DNA from: Rhodobiaceae bacterium
Lineage (GTDB): Bacteria > Pseudomonadota > Alphaproteobacteria > Rhizobiales > JAKPQE01
Assembly: GCA_028278505.1 (NCBI GenBank)
Contig: JANQEG010000119.1
Coordinates: 1 to 39,938 of the forward strand
Length of the DNA stretch: 39,938 nucleotides
Direction of reading: 5' to 3'
The number at the start of each line of letters is the position of its first letter. Positions within the stretch are counted from its first letter, which is position 1. Under the pieces are notes generated by a model. That model saw only the letters and a program-made list of their open reading frames with translations. It was not told where the DNA came from and did not search any database. The translations under genes were made by a program, and so were the position numbers. Of this stretch, positions 17,658-25,844 are shown one piece after another.

Positions 17658-17867
17658 TACCCTCCCCCTTGTGGGGAGGGTGGACGGCGCGTGAGCGCCG
17701 GCCGGGTGGGGGTGGATCGCTGACGTACTGTTCGGCGGCAGCGTTGGACTGTTTCCTTTTTTTGACCCCCACCCCCGACCCCTCCCCACAAGGGGGAGGG
17801 GAGTTATGCCGAGCTTGCCGCAATCGTTCCCTCCCCCCTTGTGGGGGAGGGACAGGGTGGGGGGTGA
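17658..17867. repeat. dispersed G/C-rich element, copy 1 (about 210 bp)
   Basis: This segment occupies most of the gene-free gap 17489-18063. It begins with a hairpin CCTCCCCCTTGTGGGGAGG, then GGACGGCGCG...GCGCCGGCCGGGTGGGGGT, a variable core, CCCCCACCCCCGACCCCTCC, and ends with GTGGGGGAGGGACAGG. The same blocks in the same order are at 36888-37087. After it, 17880-17985 holds further palindromes (CATTGCGAGCCGGCG..., CCCCGGC...GCCGGGG). No gene is supported in this gap. Confidence 0.8.
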
Positions 17868-18063
17868 GTCATCGTCTTCCACCGTCATTGCGAGCCGGCG
17901 TCAGCCGGCGCGGCAATCCAGTTCTGCGCATGATGCCCTGGATTGCTTCCCCCGGCTTTCGCCGGGGTCGCATTGACGTCTGCGCTCAATGCCGTCGGTC
18001 GGCAGAGCGATTTATACCATTCAATTGGGTCAATGGTCGCTGTCGGCGGGATGAGAGCCGCAC

Positions 18064-19185
18064 CTACGCCACATCGTAGTCGCTGCCGCGCCAGCTAACC
18101 CTATGCGTAAACCAGGCGCGCAGCCACAAGGCCAGCAATAACGCGTCGCGGGCGATGACGGCGAAGGGCAGCATCGGCGACATCCCCCAGCCGCGCCGCG
18201 CCAGGAACGCGGCCTCCGTCGCGATCCAGAGCACAGCGGTGAGGGCGATCGCAGCCCAGGCCGACAGCCCGAAAAGCGGTGCGCCGAAGGCTGCGGCGAG
18301 TGCGGCGAAGGCGCCGGTCGCCAGCGGCTCGGCCAGGAAGGACGCGACTTCCTGGTTGCGGCGGATCACCATCCAGCGCAGTTGCCGGTCCCAGACCTCG
18401 GCAAACCTGCGCTGTCCGAGCGGCTGGACCACGGCCCGGTCGGTGAACACCGTCCGGAGTCCGACCTTGCGCAGCGCCAGCGCCAGCGCGTGGTCGTCAC
18501 CGAAATGCGGGGCCATGACCGTGAGGCCGTCGACCGCCTCGAAATCGCGGCGCCTGACCAGCATCACCTTGCCGTAGCCGATATCGAGCCCGAGCGCGGC
18601 GCCGGCCAAAACCAGCGGCGCTCCATGGCCGTTCATCACGGCGCGCTCGACCTCGGCGGCAAAGCCTTGCGTGCGCACTGCGATCGGTATCGCGCAGACG
18701 AGCCCGACGCCTTCCGTCAGATCGGCGACGAGGCGCCGAAGCTCGCTCTTGTCCATGACGATATTGGAATCCTTGATCAGCAGCAGCTCGGCATCGACCG
18801 TCGGTATCGCGGCGGCGAGGTTGTTGATCTTGGGATTGGGGCCGATGCGTGCGTCGGAGGTAACGTAACGGACTTTGGCGCCCGGAAAGCGCGCTTCTAT
18901 GGCCCGCGCCGCGGCAAAGGCGGCCTCGGCTTCACTATCGCCGCAGATAACCGTCTCGAAATCAGGATAGTCCTGGGCAAGCAGTGCGGCAAGCGCCGGC
19001 TCGAAGGCAATGTCGACGGTCTTGACCGGCACCAGCACGGAAACGCGCGGCCGGTCGGCGCGCGTGCCGCGCAGGTTTTTCGGGCGCGGCTGCACGACGG
19101 CGATGAAAAGCACCGCAAGGCGAACGACGACGGCGGCGAACCAGGCAAAGCCCCCGGCCAACGCAACAGCTCCGATCGTCTCCAT
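18064..19185 (-). CDS. GT21-like (ceramide glucosyltransferase/HpnI-type) glycosyltransferase
   Basis: A 373-residue membrane-linked GT-A enzyme. It has an N-terminal anchor (residues about 5-31), the start RVSVLVPVKTVD, ALLAQDYPDFETVICGDSE, KDSNIVM for the second aspartate motif, HFGDDHALALALR for the third, and QLRWMVIRR, the (Q/R)xxRW motif that marks GT21. The C-terminus has several hydrophobic spans. Known members add glucose to ceramide, or N-acetylglucosamine to hopanoid lipids. I chose ATG 19185 because AAGGACGGG lies just upstream; longer in-frame starts lack this. With the SPT-like synthase and SDR close by, a ceramide-like acceptor is plausible but unproven. Confidence 0.88.
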   Translation of the reverse strand: METIGAVALAGGFAWFAAVVVRLAVLFIAVVQPRPKNLRGTRADRPRVSVLVPVKTVDIAFEPALAALLAQDYPDFETVICGDSEAEAAFAAARAIEARFPGAKVRYVTSDARIGPNPKINNLAAAIPTVDAELLLIKDSNIVMDKSELRRLVADLTEGVGLVCAIPIAVRTQGFAAEVERAVMNGHGAPLVLAGAALGLDIGYGKVMLVRRRDFEAVDGLTVMAPHFGDDHALALALRKVGLRTVFTDRAVVQPLGQRRFAEVWDRQLRWMVIRRNQEVASFLAEPLATGAFAALAAAFGAPLFGLSAWAAIALTAVLWIATEAAFLARRGWGMSPMLPFAVIARDALLLALWLRAWFTHRVSWRGSDYDVA

Positions 19186-19352
19186 CACCCGTCCTTCGGC
19201 TTGCGCGGGGCCGGCCGTTCTGCCCATTATACCGCCGGGCGCGCAATGCCCGAACCGTCTACCCTCGGTCTTGGCATAAAGGGGATCGCGCTTCCCAGTC
19301 AAAGCTGATTTCCCGCTCAAGCCCGGCCGGACCGAATCCCGAATGCGTGCAG

Positions 19353-20375
19353 ATGACCGAGATCACGCCGAAAAACCGAGAAAAGATCTTCGCCGTCGCG
19401 CCGATGATGGAGTGGACCGACCGGCATTGCCGCGCTTTTCACCGGTTGATGACGCGTTGCGCGCTGCTCTACACCGAGATGGTCACCGCCGATGCGGTCA
19501 TCCATGGCGACCGCGAGCGGCTGATCGGCTTTGATCCGGCCGAGCATCCCGTGGCGCTGCAACTTGGCGGCGCCGATCCGACGAGGCTCGCGAAAGCCGC
19601 GCGGATCGGTGCCGATTTCGGCTATGACGAGATCAACCTCAATTGCGGCTGTCCCTCCGACCGGGTTCAGTCGGGCGCCTTCGGGGCGGCGCTGATGGCC
19701 ACGCCGGACCTCGTCGGCGACTGCGTTGCGGCGATGAAGGCGGCGGTGAACATTCCGGTGACCGTCAAATGCCGGCTCGGCATCGACGACCAGGATGTGG
19801 AGACCGATCTCGACCGGTTCATCGATGCGGTCGCGGCCGCCGGCGTCGATCGTCTGATCGTCCACGCCCGCAAGGCCTGGCTTCAGGGCCTGAGCCCGAA
19901 GGAGAATCGCGACATCCCGCCGCTCGACTATGGCCGCGTCTATCGGCTGAAGGCGACGCGTCCCGACCTGCCGGTGATCGTCAATGGCGGCATCGACACG
20001 CTCGATGCGGCCGAGGCTCATCTCGCCCATGTCGACGGCGTCATGCTGGGCCGCGCCGCCTATAAGACGCCGGCGCTGCTGCTCGAGGTCGACCGCCGGC
20101 TTTTTGGTGTCGCGCCGCCGCACCGCACGCCCGAAGCGGTCGCCGAGGCGATGATCGTCTATATCGAGGCGGAGCTTCGACGCGGAACCCGCCTCGCCGC
20201 CATCACCCGCCACATGCTCGGCCTGTTTCAGGGCGTGCCGGGCGCCCGCGCCTGGCGCCGCATCCTCACCGTCGACTCGATCCGCGCCGATGCCGGCGCC
20301 GAGGTGCTGGCCCGCGCGCTTGCCGCCGTCGCGCCGACGGATCGGGTTTTGGAACCGGCCGCAAATACGCTATGA
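19353..20375 (+). CDS. dusA: tRNA-dihydrouridine synthase A
   Basis: A 340-residue FMN enzyme that reduces uridines in the D-loop of tRNA. Clear DusA motifs are VAPMMEWTDRHCR, LLYTEMVTADA, VALQLGG, the catalytic-cysteine region NLNCGCPSDRVQSGAFGAALM in two halves, VKCRLGIDD, LIVHARKAWLQGLSPKENR, the phosphate loop VIVNGGI and VMLGRAAY. ATG 19353 is preferred; a GTG two codons earlier (19347) is possible. It is transcribed away from the GT21-like gene and is followed after 70 bases by a permease, but no functional link is expected. Confidence 0.97.
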   Translation: MTEITPKNREKIFAVAPMMEWTDRHCRAFHRLMTRCALLYTEMVTADAVIHGDRERLIGFDPAEHPVALQLGGADPTRLAKAARIGADFGYDEINLNCGCPSDRVQSGAFGAALMATPDLVGDCVAAMKAAVNIPVTVKCRLGIDDQDVETDLDRFIDAVAAAGVDRLIVHARKAWLQGLSPKENRDIPPLDYGRVYRLKATRPDLPVIVNGGIDTLDAAEAHLAHVDGVMLGRAAYKTPALLLEVDRRLFGVAPPHRTPEAVAEAMIVYIEAELRRGTRLAAITRHMLGLFQGVPGARAWRRILTVDSIRADAGAEVLARALAAVAPTDRVLEPAANTL

Positions 20376-20444
20376 CGACGGCCTTGCCTTGACGCCCGGG
20401 GTGCATGCTGTTCGCCGGTCCAGGCCGCGCGAGAGACCAGACCC

Positions 20445-21272
20445 ATGACCGTCACGGCGTCGTTCACCGAACTGGCTCTTCTGGCGCTTGCGCTTGTCGC
20501 CTCGGGTTTCGTCGCCGGCGTTCTCGCCGGGATATTCGGCATTGGCGGCGGCGCCGTCCTGGTGCCGGTGCTCTATCAGTTTCTCACCATGCTCGGCGTC
20601 GACGAGGCGATCCGCATGCACCTGTCGGTCGGCACCTCGCTCGGCATCATCATCCCGACATCGGTGCGCTCGTTCCTCGCCCACAAGGCCCGCGGCGCGG
20701 TCGATATGGAGATTTTGAAAGGCTGGGTCGTCGCCGTGCCCGCGGGCGTCGTCATCGGCGCGCTGATCGCGGCCTATGTGTCCGCCGATGCCTTGAAGGG
20801 CATTTTCGCCGCGATCGCCGTCGTCATCGGTGTGCGCATGTTGGCCGGCGTCGACAGGATGAGTCTTGGCACCGAACTGCCGAAGCCGCCGTGGCGCTGG
20901 GCCGCCGGCACATTGATGGGCGTCTTTTCCACGCTGATGGGTGTAGGCGGCGGCATCATGAACAACACCTATATGACGCTCTATGGCCGGCCGATCCACC
21001 AGGCGGTCGCGACATCGTCGGGCATGGGGGTGCTGATCAGCATTCCGGGCGCGCTCGGCTTCGTCTGGGCCGGCTGGGGTGCTGCCGGCCTGCCGCCCTT
21101 CTCCTTCGGCTATGTCAATTTGCTCGGTGTGCTGCTGGTCATCCCGGTGACCATCTATGCCGCGCCGATCGGCGTTCGGATCGCCCACGCGCTGTCAAAG
21201 CGGAAGCTCGAAATCGCCTTCGGCATCTTTCTGTTCGTCGTCGCGATACGGTTCTTCGCGAGCCTAGTCTGA
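20445..21272 (+). CDS. TauE/SafE (TSUP) family permease
   Basis: A 275-residue integral membrane protein of the sulfite-exporter/TauE-SafE family, which moves sulfonates, sulfite or related organic anions. The two family repeats are visible: GVLAGIFGIGGGAVLVPVL near residues 27-45 and GVFSTLMGVGGGIMNNTYM in the second half, followed by HQAVATSSGMGVLISIPGAL. There are about eight hydrophobic spans. The substrate cannot be told from sequence. It lies 70 bases downstream of dusA and is convergent with the retropepsin-like gene 9 bases away. Confidence 0.92.
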   Translation: MTVTASFTELALLALALVASGFVAGVLAGIFGIGGGAVLVPVLYQFLTMLGVDEAIRMHLSVGTSLGIIIPTSVRSFLAHKARGAVDMEILKGWVVAVPAGVVIGALIAAYVSADALKGIFAAIAVVIGVRMLAGVDRMSLGTELPKPPWRWAAGTLMGVFSTLMGVGGGIMNNTYMTLYGRPIHQAVATSSGMGVLISIPGALGFVWAGWGAAGLPPFSFGYVNLLGVLLVIPVTIYAAPIGVRIAHALSKRKLEIAFGIFLFVVAIRFFASLV

Positions 21273-21281
21273 CGCGATCCG

Positions 21282-21983
21282 CTATTGGGTGAGCACCAGG
21301 CGGTCGCCGGAAACCTCCCAGCGGCTGAGCCGGTCGAGAAAGGTCATGCCGAGCAGGCTCTGCGACAGCGAGCCGGGGCGCGCCACCAGACCGCGCACAT
21401 TCGTAGCCCGGATATCGCCGACGGCGATCTCGCCGATACGGATCGGCGCCGCCACCGTTTGCCCGTTGGCCGTGCTGATTGGCACGGAGAACCGCAAGTC
21501 TTCCGCCCGGTAGCCGGCGCGCCGGGCATCGCGCAGCGTCAGCACCACCGTGCTCGCGCCGCTGTCGACCAGGAAGTCGACAAGCGTCCCCTCGACATCG
21601 GCCGACAGCGAGAAATGGCCGTCGGCGGAGCGCACCACGGAGACCGTGGCGGCATTGCCGTCGCGGCCGGAGATCGCCATGCCCGGGACGAGCACACCGA
21701 CGATGCGCTCGCCGATCGCCGCAGCCTCGTGGCGATAGGCGTAGCCGGCGATGAGCATAAGCGCGATGCCGAGCCAGATGACGGCCGAGCGCACCGCGGT
21801 GGAAAGCTGGCCGCGGCCAAAGAGCCCGCCGCCGACGAACAGGGCCATTGCCGCGAACGCCGCCGCGCGGACGAAATCGTCCGTATTCATGCCCAATACG
21901 GCCCCGTCCTCGTAACTGAGCAACGCCGCGATCAGCGCGATCAGCACGATCGCGAGCGCCAGCAGGGTTGTGAACCGTCCCAT
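21282..21983 (-). CDS. membrane-anchored retropepsin-like aspartic protease (TIGR02281-type)
   Basis: A 233-residue protein with three hydrophobic segments in the first 85 residues (about 6-23, 39-56, 65-83), then a soluble domain of the clan AA retropepsin type. The catalytic motif is VDSGASTVVL (Asp140-Ser-Gly) and a later LLGMTFLDRL segment is typical for this family. Enzymes of this kind act as homodimers. Topology suggests the protease domain is in the periplasm. The physiological target is unknown. Start is ATG 21983. Confidence 0.88.
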   Translation of the reverse strand: MGRFTTLLALAIVLIALIAALLSYEDGAVLGMNTDDFVRAAAFAAMALFVGGGLFGRGQLSTAVRSAVIWLGIALMLIAGYAYRHEAAAIGERIVGVLVPGMAISGRDGNAATVSVVRSADGHFSLSADVEGTLVDFLVDSGASTVVLTLRDARRAGYRAEDLRFSVPISTANGQTVAAPIRIGEIAVGDIRATNVRGLVARPGSLSQSLLGMTFLDRLSRWEVSGDRLVLTQ

Positions 21984-22146
21984 TCCGGGTCGTCACCCTC
22001 CGTCTCCGGTCGGCGGCCGCACGCGGCCGGTCATAGCCAAAGGTAAGGGGCGCCGGCGTGAACGCAAGCCGCCGATCGCGCCTGAGGGTCGCCGGTTACG
22101 GGCGCGTTGCTGGTCGGCTGAGGTTTTTGCCGCCTTCTCCCCTGTC

Positions 22147-22230
22147 ATCACCGGGCTTGTCCCGGTGATCCATGAGGCCTAACAGATTGACAACACAGTC
22201 AGTTTGGATTGCCGGGACAAGCCCGGCAAT
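22147..22230. repeat. paired palindromes ATCACCGGG and ATTGCCGGG
   Basis: Two hairpins stand back to back: ATCACCGGG (22147-22155) / CCCGGTGAT (22161-22169), and ATTGCCGGG (22208-22216) / CCCGGCAAT (22222-22230). They are the classic alphaproteobacterial dispersed palindrome type. The gap 21984-22707 holds this, the inverted repeat and copy C of the composite element; I see no gene in it. Confidence 0.7.
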
Positions 22231-22265
22231 GACACCTGAGGTGGGGCAGCGTCGTTCACCCGTAA

Positions 22266-22342
22266 CGCCCACACCACCCACCGCTCCCGCGAAAGCGGAA
22301 GCCCATTGCCCCGCTCGGCACGGTATGCCGGCTGAAATTCGC
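22266..22342. repeat. inverted dispersed repeat, copy 2 (about 75 bp)
   Basis: Reverse-complement partner of 5818-5895: ACCCACCG, CCCGCGAAAGCGG, CCCATTGCCCC and GGCACGGTATGCCGGC follow in matching order with a few substitutions. The GCACGGTATGC core differs from the other copy mainly by single bases. Confidence 0.6.
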
Positions 22343-22454
22343 GCGATGCCTCGAATTTATTAATCGGAACAGGGATTTGTCGCTCGCGCCAATGGTTCCC
22401 CGCTTCACGCGGGGAAGGTGCGGATTGGGAGGCAAATGAGCAATCCGGCAATTC

Positions 22455-22659
22455 CGGCGCGGGTAATGGACCACCCGGATAAAACCGGGTGGTGACGAAG
22501 GAGGGGTTGGGTGGTGACGAAGGAGGGGTTGAGTGGTGACAACAGAGAGTTGGGTGGTGACGTCGAGGCGAAAGGCTGCCCCGTGTCCGAGCTCCCTTCA
22601 GTCGAAAAAAAGCCATCACGACAACAGGCTATGGCGACAGCGGTGAATTCAACCGGACG
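22455..22659. repeat. composite repeat, copy C, with 22-nt tandem units
   Basis: The hairpin ACCACCCGG (22470-22478) / CCGGGTGGT (22485-22493) is followed by tandem 22-nt units GGGTGGTGACGAAGGAGGGG+TT at 22487-22508 and 22509-22530, a diverged 21-nt unit at 22531-22551 and a partial unit from 22552. The right-hand part, with CAGTCGAAA and CATCACGACAA, matches copies A and B. Unit number differs from copy B, so the tract is potentially variable. Confidence 0.75.
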
Positions 22660-22707
22660 TCAGCGGGTGCGGGCAGTAATGATCAGTGATCTGGTTTTCA
22701 CCTACGT

Positions 22708-24282
22708 TCAGCCGGCATTTCGGCGCAGGCTCGGCCGCGGTCCGCCGCCGGCGAGGATCGGCGCCAGATCGTCCTCGTCGTCTTCGCTGATCGGCGCCAG
22801 CACCTCCATCACCCGCACGCTCGGGAACGTCACGGTCACTTCGGTGCCTTCGCGCAGCTTGCTTTTCAGATCGAACGAGCCGCCATGCATCTTGACCAGG
22901 GCCTGGACGATGGGCAGGCCGAGGCCGGTGCCCTGCTCCGCGGTCTTGATGGCGAGCGATCCCTGACCGAAAGCGGAGAGCACGACCGGGATTTCCTCCT
23001 CGGGGATGCCGGGACCGGTGTCGCGGATGGCCGCATACTGGCCGCCGCCGGCGGTCCAGCCGACCTTGATGGTGATCCTGCCGTCGATCGGCGTGAATTT
23101 GATCGCGTTGGAGAGCAGGTTGAGGATGATCTGGCGCACGGCGCGCTCATCGGCCCACAGTTTCGGCAGGTTCGGCTCGAACTGCTGGGAAACGGTGATG
23201 TTCTTGTTGCGCATTTTGAGCTGCAGCAGATCGCAGCAATCCTCGGCGATATGGGTGAGGGCGACCGTCTCCTCGTTGAGCGCATAGCGCCCGGCCTCGA
23301 CCCGCGAGAGGTCGAGGATCTCGTTGATCAGATTGAGCAGGTGGTTGCCGCTGGAATGGATGTCGTTGGCGTATTCGCGGTACTGATCGCTCGGCAGCGG
23401 GCCGAAGATCTCCGATTTCAGCACCTCGGAAAAGCCGAGAATGGCGTTGAGCGGCGTGCGCAGTTCGTGGCTCATGGTCGCCAGAAACCGCGATTTGGCG
23501 AGGTTGGCCTCCTCGGCCCGGCGGCGCGCCTCGTCGGAGATCGCCTTGGCCTGCTCCAGTTCGGCGATGAGATTGTCCTTCTCGACCCGGTATTCGAGCA
23601 TCATCAGCGTCGTCCGGTAGACGCGGCCGGACAGCACCAGGAAGAACATCTGCGCGCCGAGCGCCATGATCGCCATGGCGATATACATCTTGTCGGTGTT
23701 GAGGGCCAGGGAGAAGGCGAGCATGACGGAAATCGGCAGGGTCCCGGCGACCACGGCAACCGGCAGATTGCTCGCCAGCATGGCACCGACGGCAATCACC
23801 GTCAGCATGGTGGCGAACTGGAAGATTTCGACCGCATGCCCGTCGATCGCGGACGTCGGGACGAAGACCATGCTGCCCCAGGCGACGCCGTTGAGGAACT
23901 CCACCACCGCGAATCGCGGCCGCCAGCTTCTGACCCGCGCGTCTTTCCGGTCCAACGATTCGAACCGCCGGCTCGACCAGAGCACAAGCGCATGGGCGCT
24001 GAGCGTCGCCAGCAGCCAGATCAGTGCTGTCGACTTGTCGCCGCCGAGCGACAGCATGGTGGCGACGATGATCGCAAATACCGGGATCGCGTAGGACGCG
24101 CTCTGCCGGGTGCGCGCATACATCAGCGCCAGTTCGTAGTCGAACTCCGGCGGGTATTCGCCCGACGCGTTGATCCGTTCGCGGGTTGACTTGATGATGC
24201 GGGAAAGCTCGCTGCCGCGCCGGGAGCGTTCGCGGTAGCGCGCAGCGTCCGAGTCTTTTCCGTGCGCGACGGCCCCCGTCAT
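22708..24282 (-). CDS. membrane sensor histidine kinase, PleC/DivJ-like
   Basis: A 524-residue kinase. Residues about 65-220 contain several hydrophobic spans forming a membrane sensor region. A coiled-coil linker (about 228-265, EQAKAISDEARRRAEEA) leads to the HisKA box FLATMSHELRTPLNAILGFSE with phospho-acceptor His272. The HATPase domain shows the N box LNLLSNAIKFTP, G1 DTGPGIPEEEI and G2 GTGLGLPIV. The H-box and the FGPLPSDQYREYANDIHSSG segment resemble alphaproteobacterial PleC/DivJ/PdhS-type kinases that act on DivK-like receivers (family knowledge). No response regulator is adjacent, which also fits that group. A GGGGAG ribosome site precedes ATG 24282. The signal sensed is unknown. 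Confidence 0.93.
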   Translation of the reverse strand: MTGAVAHGKDSDAARYRERSRRGSELSRIIKSTRERINASGEYPPEFDYELALMYARTRQSASYAIPVFAIIVATMLSLGGDKSTALIWLLATLSAHALVLWSSRRFESLDRKDARVRSWRPRFAVVEFLNGVAWGSMVFVPTSAIDGHAVEIFQFATMLTVIAVGAMLASNLPVAVVAGTLPISVMLAFSLALNTDKMYIAMAIMALGAQMFFLVLSGRVYRTTLMMLEYRVEKDNLIAELEQAKAISDEARRRAEEANLAKSRFLATMSHELRTPLNAILGFSEVLKSEIFGPLPSDQYREYANDIHSSGNHLLNLINEILDLSRVEAGRYALNEETVALTHIAEDCCDLLQLKMRNKNITVSQQFEPNLPKLWADERAVRQIILNLLSNAIKFTPIDGRITIKVGWTAGGGQYAAIRDTGPGIPEEEIPVVLSAFGQGSLAIKTAEQGTGLGLPIVQALVKMHGGSFDLKSKLREGTEVTVTFPSVRVMEVLAPISEDDEDDLAPILAGGGPRPSLRRNAG

Positions 24283-24472
24283 GAATGCGAACTCCCCACC
24301 GGCTCAAATCCACTGGCGGCCGGCGTGAACCGGCCAAGAAAAAGGCATCATCGACGCCAAGCCTTAAAATCGGCCTCAGAAACGTGGTTTACGGAACATT
24401 AAAGCGTTGCCGGAAAAGGTCTGCCGGTGCGCCTGCCGCGGTTTCGGCGGGACAGAATTACGCGAGGCTCCA

Positions 24473-25012
24473 GTGAAACGGTTTCGGTCGTCTTTCCGCC
24501 GCTCCGGTTTCCGGCGGTTGCGCTATCTGCCGCGGCTCTCAACGGCGGTGGTCATCCTGCTCGGCATCACCGTGCTGCTGGGCCGTCTTGAGATGCGGGA
24601 GGTGCGCGGGGCTGCGCGGGTCGTCGACGGCGACAGCCTGACGGTTGCCGGCCAAAGGCTGCGCCTCGGCGGCATCGATGCCCCGGAAATCGGCCAGATC
24701 TGCCGGCGTGAGGGCGGCGCCTATGCCTGCGGCGACGATGCAAGGCGCCATCTTGCCGGATTGATCGGGGGGCGCGAAATCCTCTGCAGCGGAACCGAGC
24801 ACGACCGCTACGACCGCCTGATCGCGACCTGCCGCAGCGGTGATCTGAACCTCAACCGTCAGATGGTGCGCGATGGCTGGGCGGTGGCCTATGGCGATTA
24901 CCGGGCCGAGGAGCGCGCCGCACGGGCGGCGTCGCACGGCCTCTGGCGCGGCGCGTTCGAGCGGCCGCGGGAATGGCGCGAAATCCACCGCGACGCCACC
25001 GCCGGCCGCTAA
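24473..25012 (+). CDS. membrane-anchored thermonuclease (SNase)-like protein
   Basis: A 179-residue protein with one N-terminal membrane segment (STAVVILLGITVLLG, about residues 24-38) and a staphylococcal-nuclease-like domain: RVVDGDSLTVAGQRLRLGGIDAPE, then ACGDDARRHLAGLIGG and HDRYDRLIATCR, with NRQMVRDGWAVAYG. In the enzyme, the Asp in DGDS and DAPE bind calcium and Arg in RLRLGGID is near the phosphate. The second catalytic Glu/Arg pair appears as DRYDRLIA, so activity is possible but the key Glu is not clear. I chose GTG 24473 because GAGG lies 6 bases upstream; an earlier ATG at 24407 would add 22 residues with no homology. Confidence 0.85.
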   Translation: MKRFRSSFRRSGFRRLRYLPRLSTAVVILLGITVLLGRLEMREVRGAARVVDGDSLTVAGQRLRLGGIDAPEIGQICRREGGAYACGDDARRHLAGLIGGREILCSGTEHDRYDRLIATCRSGDLNLNRQMVRDGWAVAYGDYRAEERAARAASHGLWRGAFERPREWREIHRDATAGR

Positions 25013-25117
25013 TTCTATTTGATTGTATTCTAAATATAATTCGCAAAAACAGAGGAAAATTGGCCTTGCCCGCCGCCGGTGTCCGTGCTCCACTTTAAAA
25101 GGAAAGAGGATTGCGTC

Positions 25118-25729
25118 ATGAAATTGCTGAGCGCTTCGCGTGCACCCAGTCCGCGGCGGGTGCGGATATTCCTGGCCGAGAAGGGGATCGACCTGCCGAT
25201 CGAGGATCTCGATCTGGCCAATATGGAGCACCGTACGGATCGCTTCACCGAACTCAATCCGAAACAGCGGGTTCCGGTCCTGCTGCTCGACGACGATACG
25301 GCGATCTCCGAGACCATGGCGATCTGCCGCTATTTCGAGGCGCTCTACCCGGAGCCGAACCTTTTCGGCAGAGATCCGCGTGAAATCGCGCTGGTCGAGA
25401 TGTGGAGCCGACGGATCGAGTTCGGCTTATACGCGGCGATTGCGCATGTCTACCGGCACACCCAGCCCGGCATGGCCGCGTTCGAGGTGCCGCAGATCGT
25501 CGAATGGGGCGAGGCCAACCGGCCCAAGGTCATGGCCGAACTGGCCTGGCTCGACAACGTGCTCGCCGATCGGCCTTACGTCGTCGGCGCCCGCTATACG
25601 GTCGCCGACATCACCGCGATGACGGCGGTGGATTTCCTCCGCGCCATCAAAATCGCCGTTCCCGACGACCATGCCGCGCTCAGGCGCTGGCACGAAAGCG
25701 TAGCCGCCCGCCCGAGCGCCTTGTCCTGA
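25118..25729 (+). CDS. glutathione S-transferase family protein
   Basis: A 203-residue GST. The N-terminal thioredoxin-like domain opens KLLSASRAPSPRRVRIFLAE, where a Ser near residue 5 or 11 could activate glutathione. It has the cis-proline segment QRVPVLLLDDD and the glutathione-binding ISETMAICRYFE (Glu-Ser/Thr pair). The C-terminal helical domain ends with VVGARYTVADITAMTAVDF, the N-capping box of the family. ATG 25118 is chosen with GAGG 8 bases upstream; an earlier in-frame start at 25079 is less likely. Substrate is unknown. Confidence 0.93.
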   Translation: MKLLSASRAPSPRRVRIFLAEKGIDLPIEDLDLANMEHRTDRFTELNPKQRVPVLLLDDDTAISETMAICRYFEALYPEPNLFGRDPREIALVEMWSRRIEFGLYAAIAHVYRHTQPGMAAFEVPQIVEWGEANRPKVMAELAWLDNVLADRPYVVGARYTVADITAMTAVDFLRAIKIAVPDDHAALRRWHESVAARPSALS

Positions 25730-25844
25730 CCGGCCGAGCCCGCGCATTGCCGTCGCTGCGTCGCGTCGCATGGCCGTGCCGCTGCAGGCGCACTACATTA
25801 GGCTTGTCGATTGAATCGGTGCGGGGGCGAAGCGGAGGGAAATT

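Noticed and set aside
17489..18063. Possible CRISPR or tRNA in the repeat-rich gaps
   Set aside because: Repeats have no regular spacers of constant length, and no cloverleaf or acceptor stem was found.
24407..24472. Upstream ATG extension of the thermonuclease-like gene
   Set aside because: Adds Cys/Arg-rich residues without homology and has no ribosome site, whereas GTG 24473 has one.
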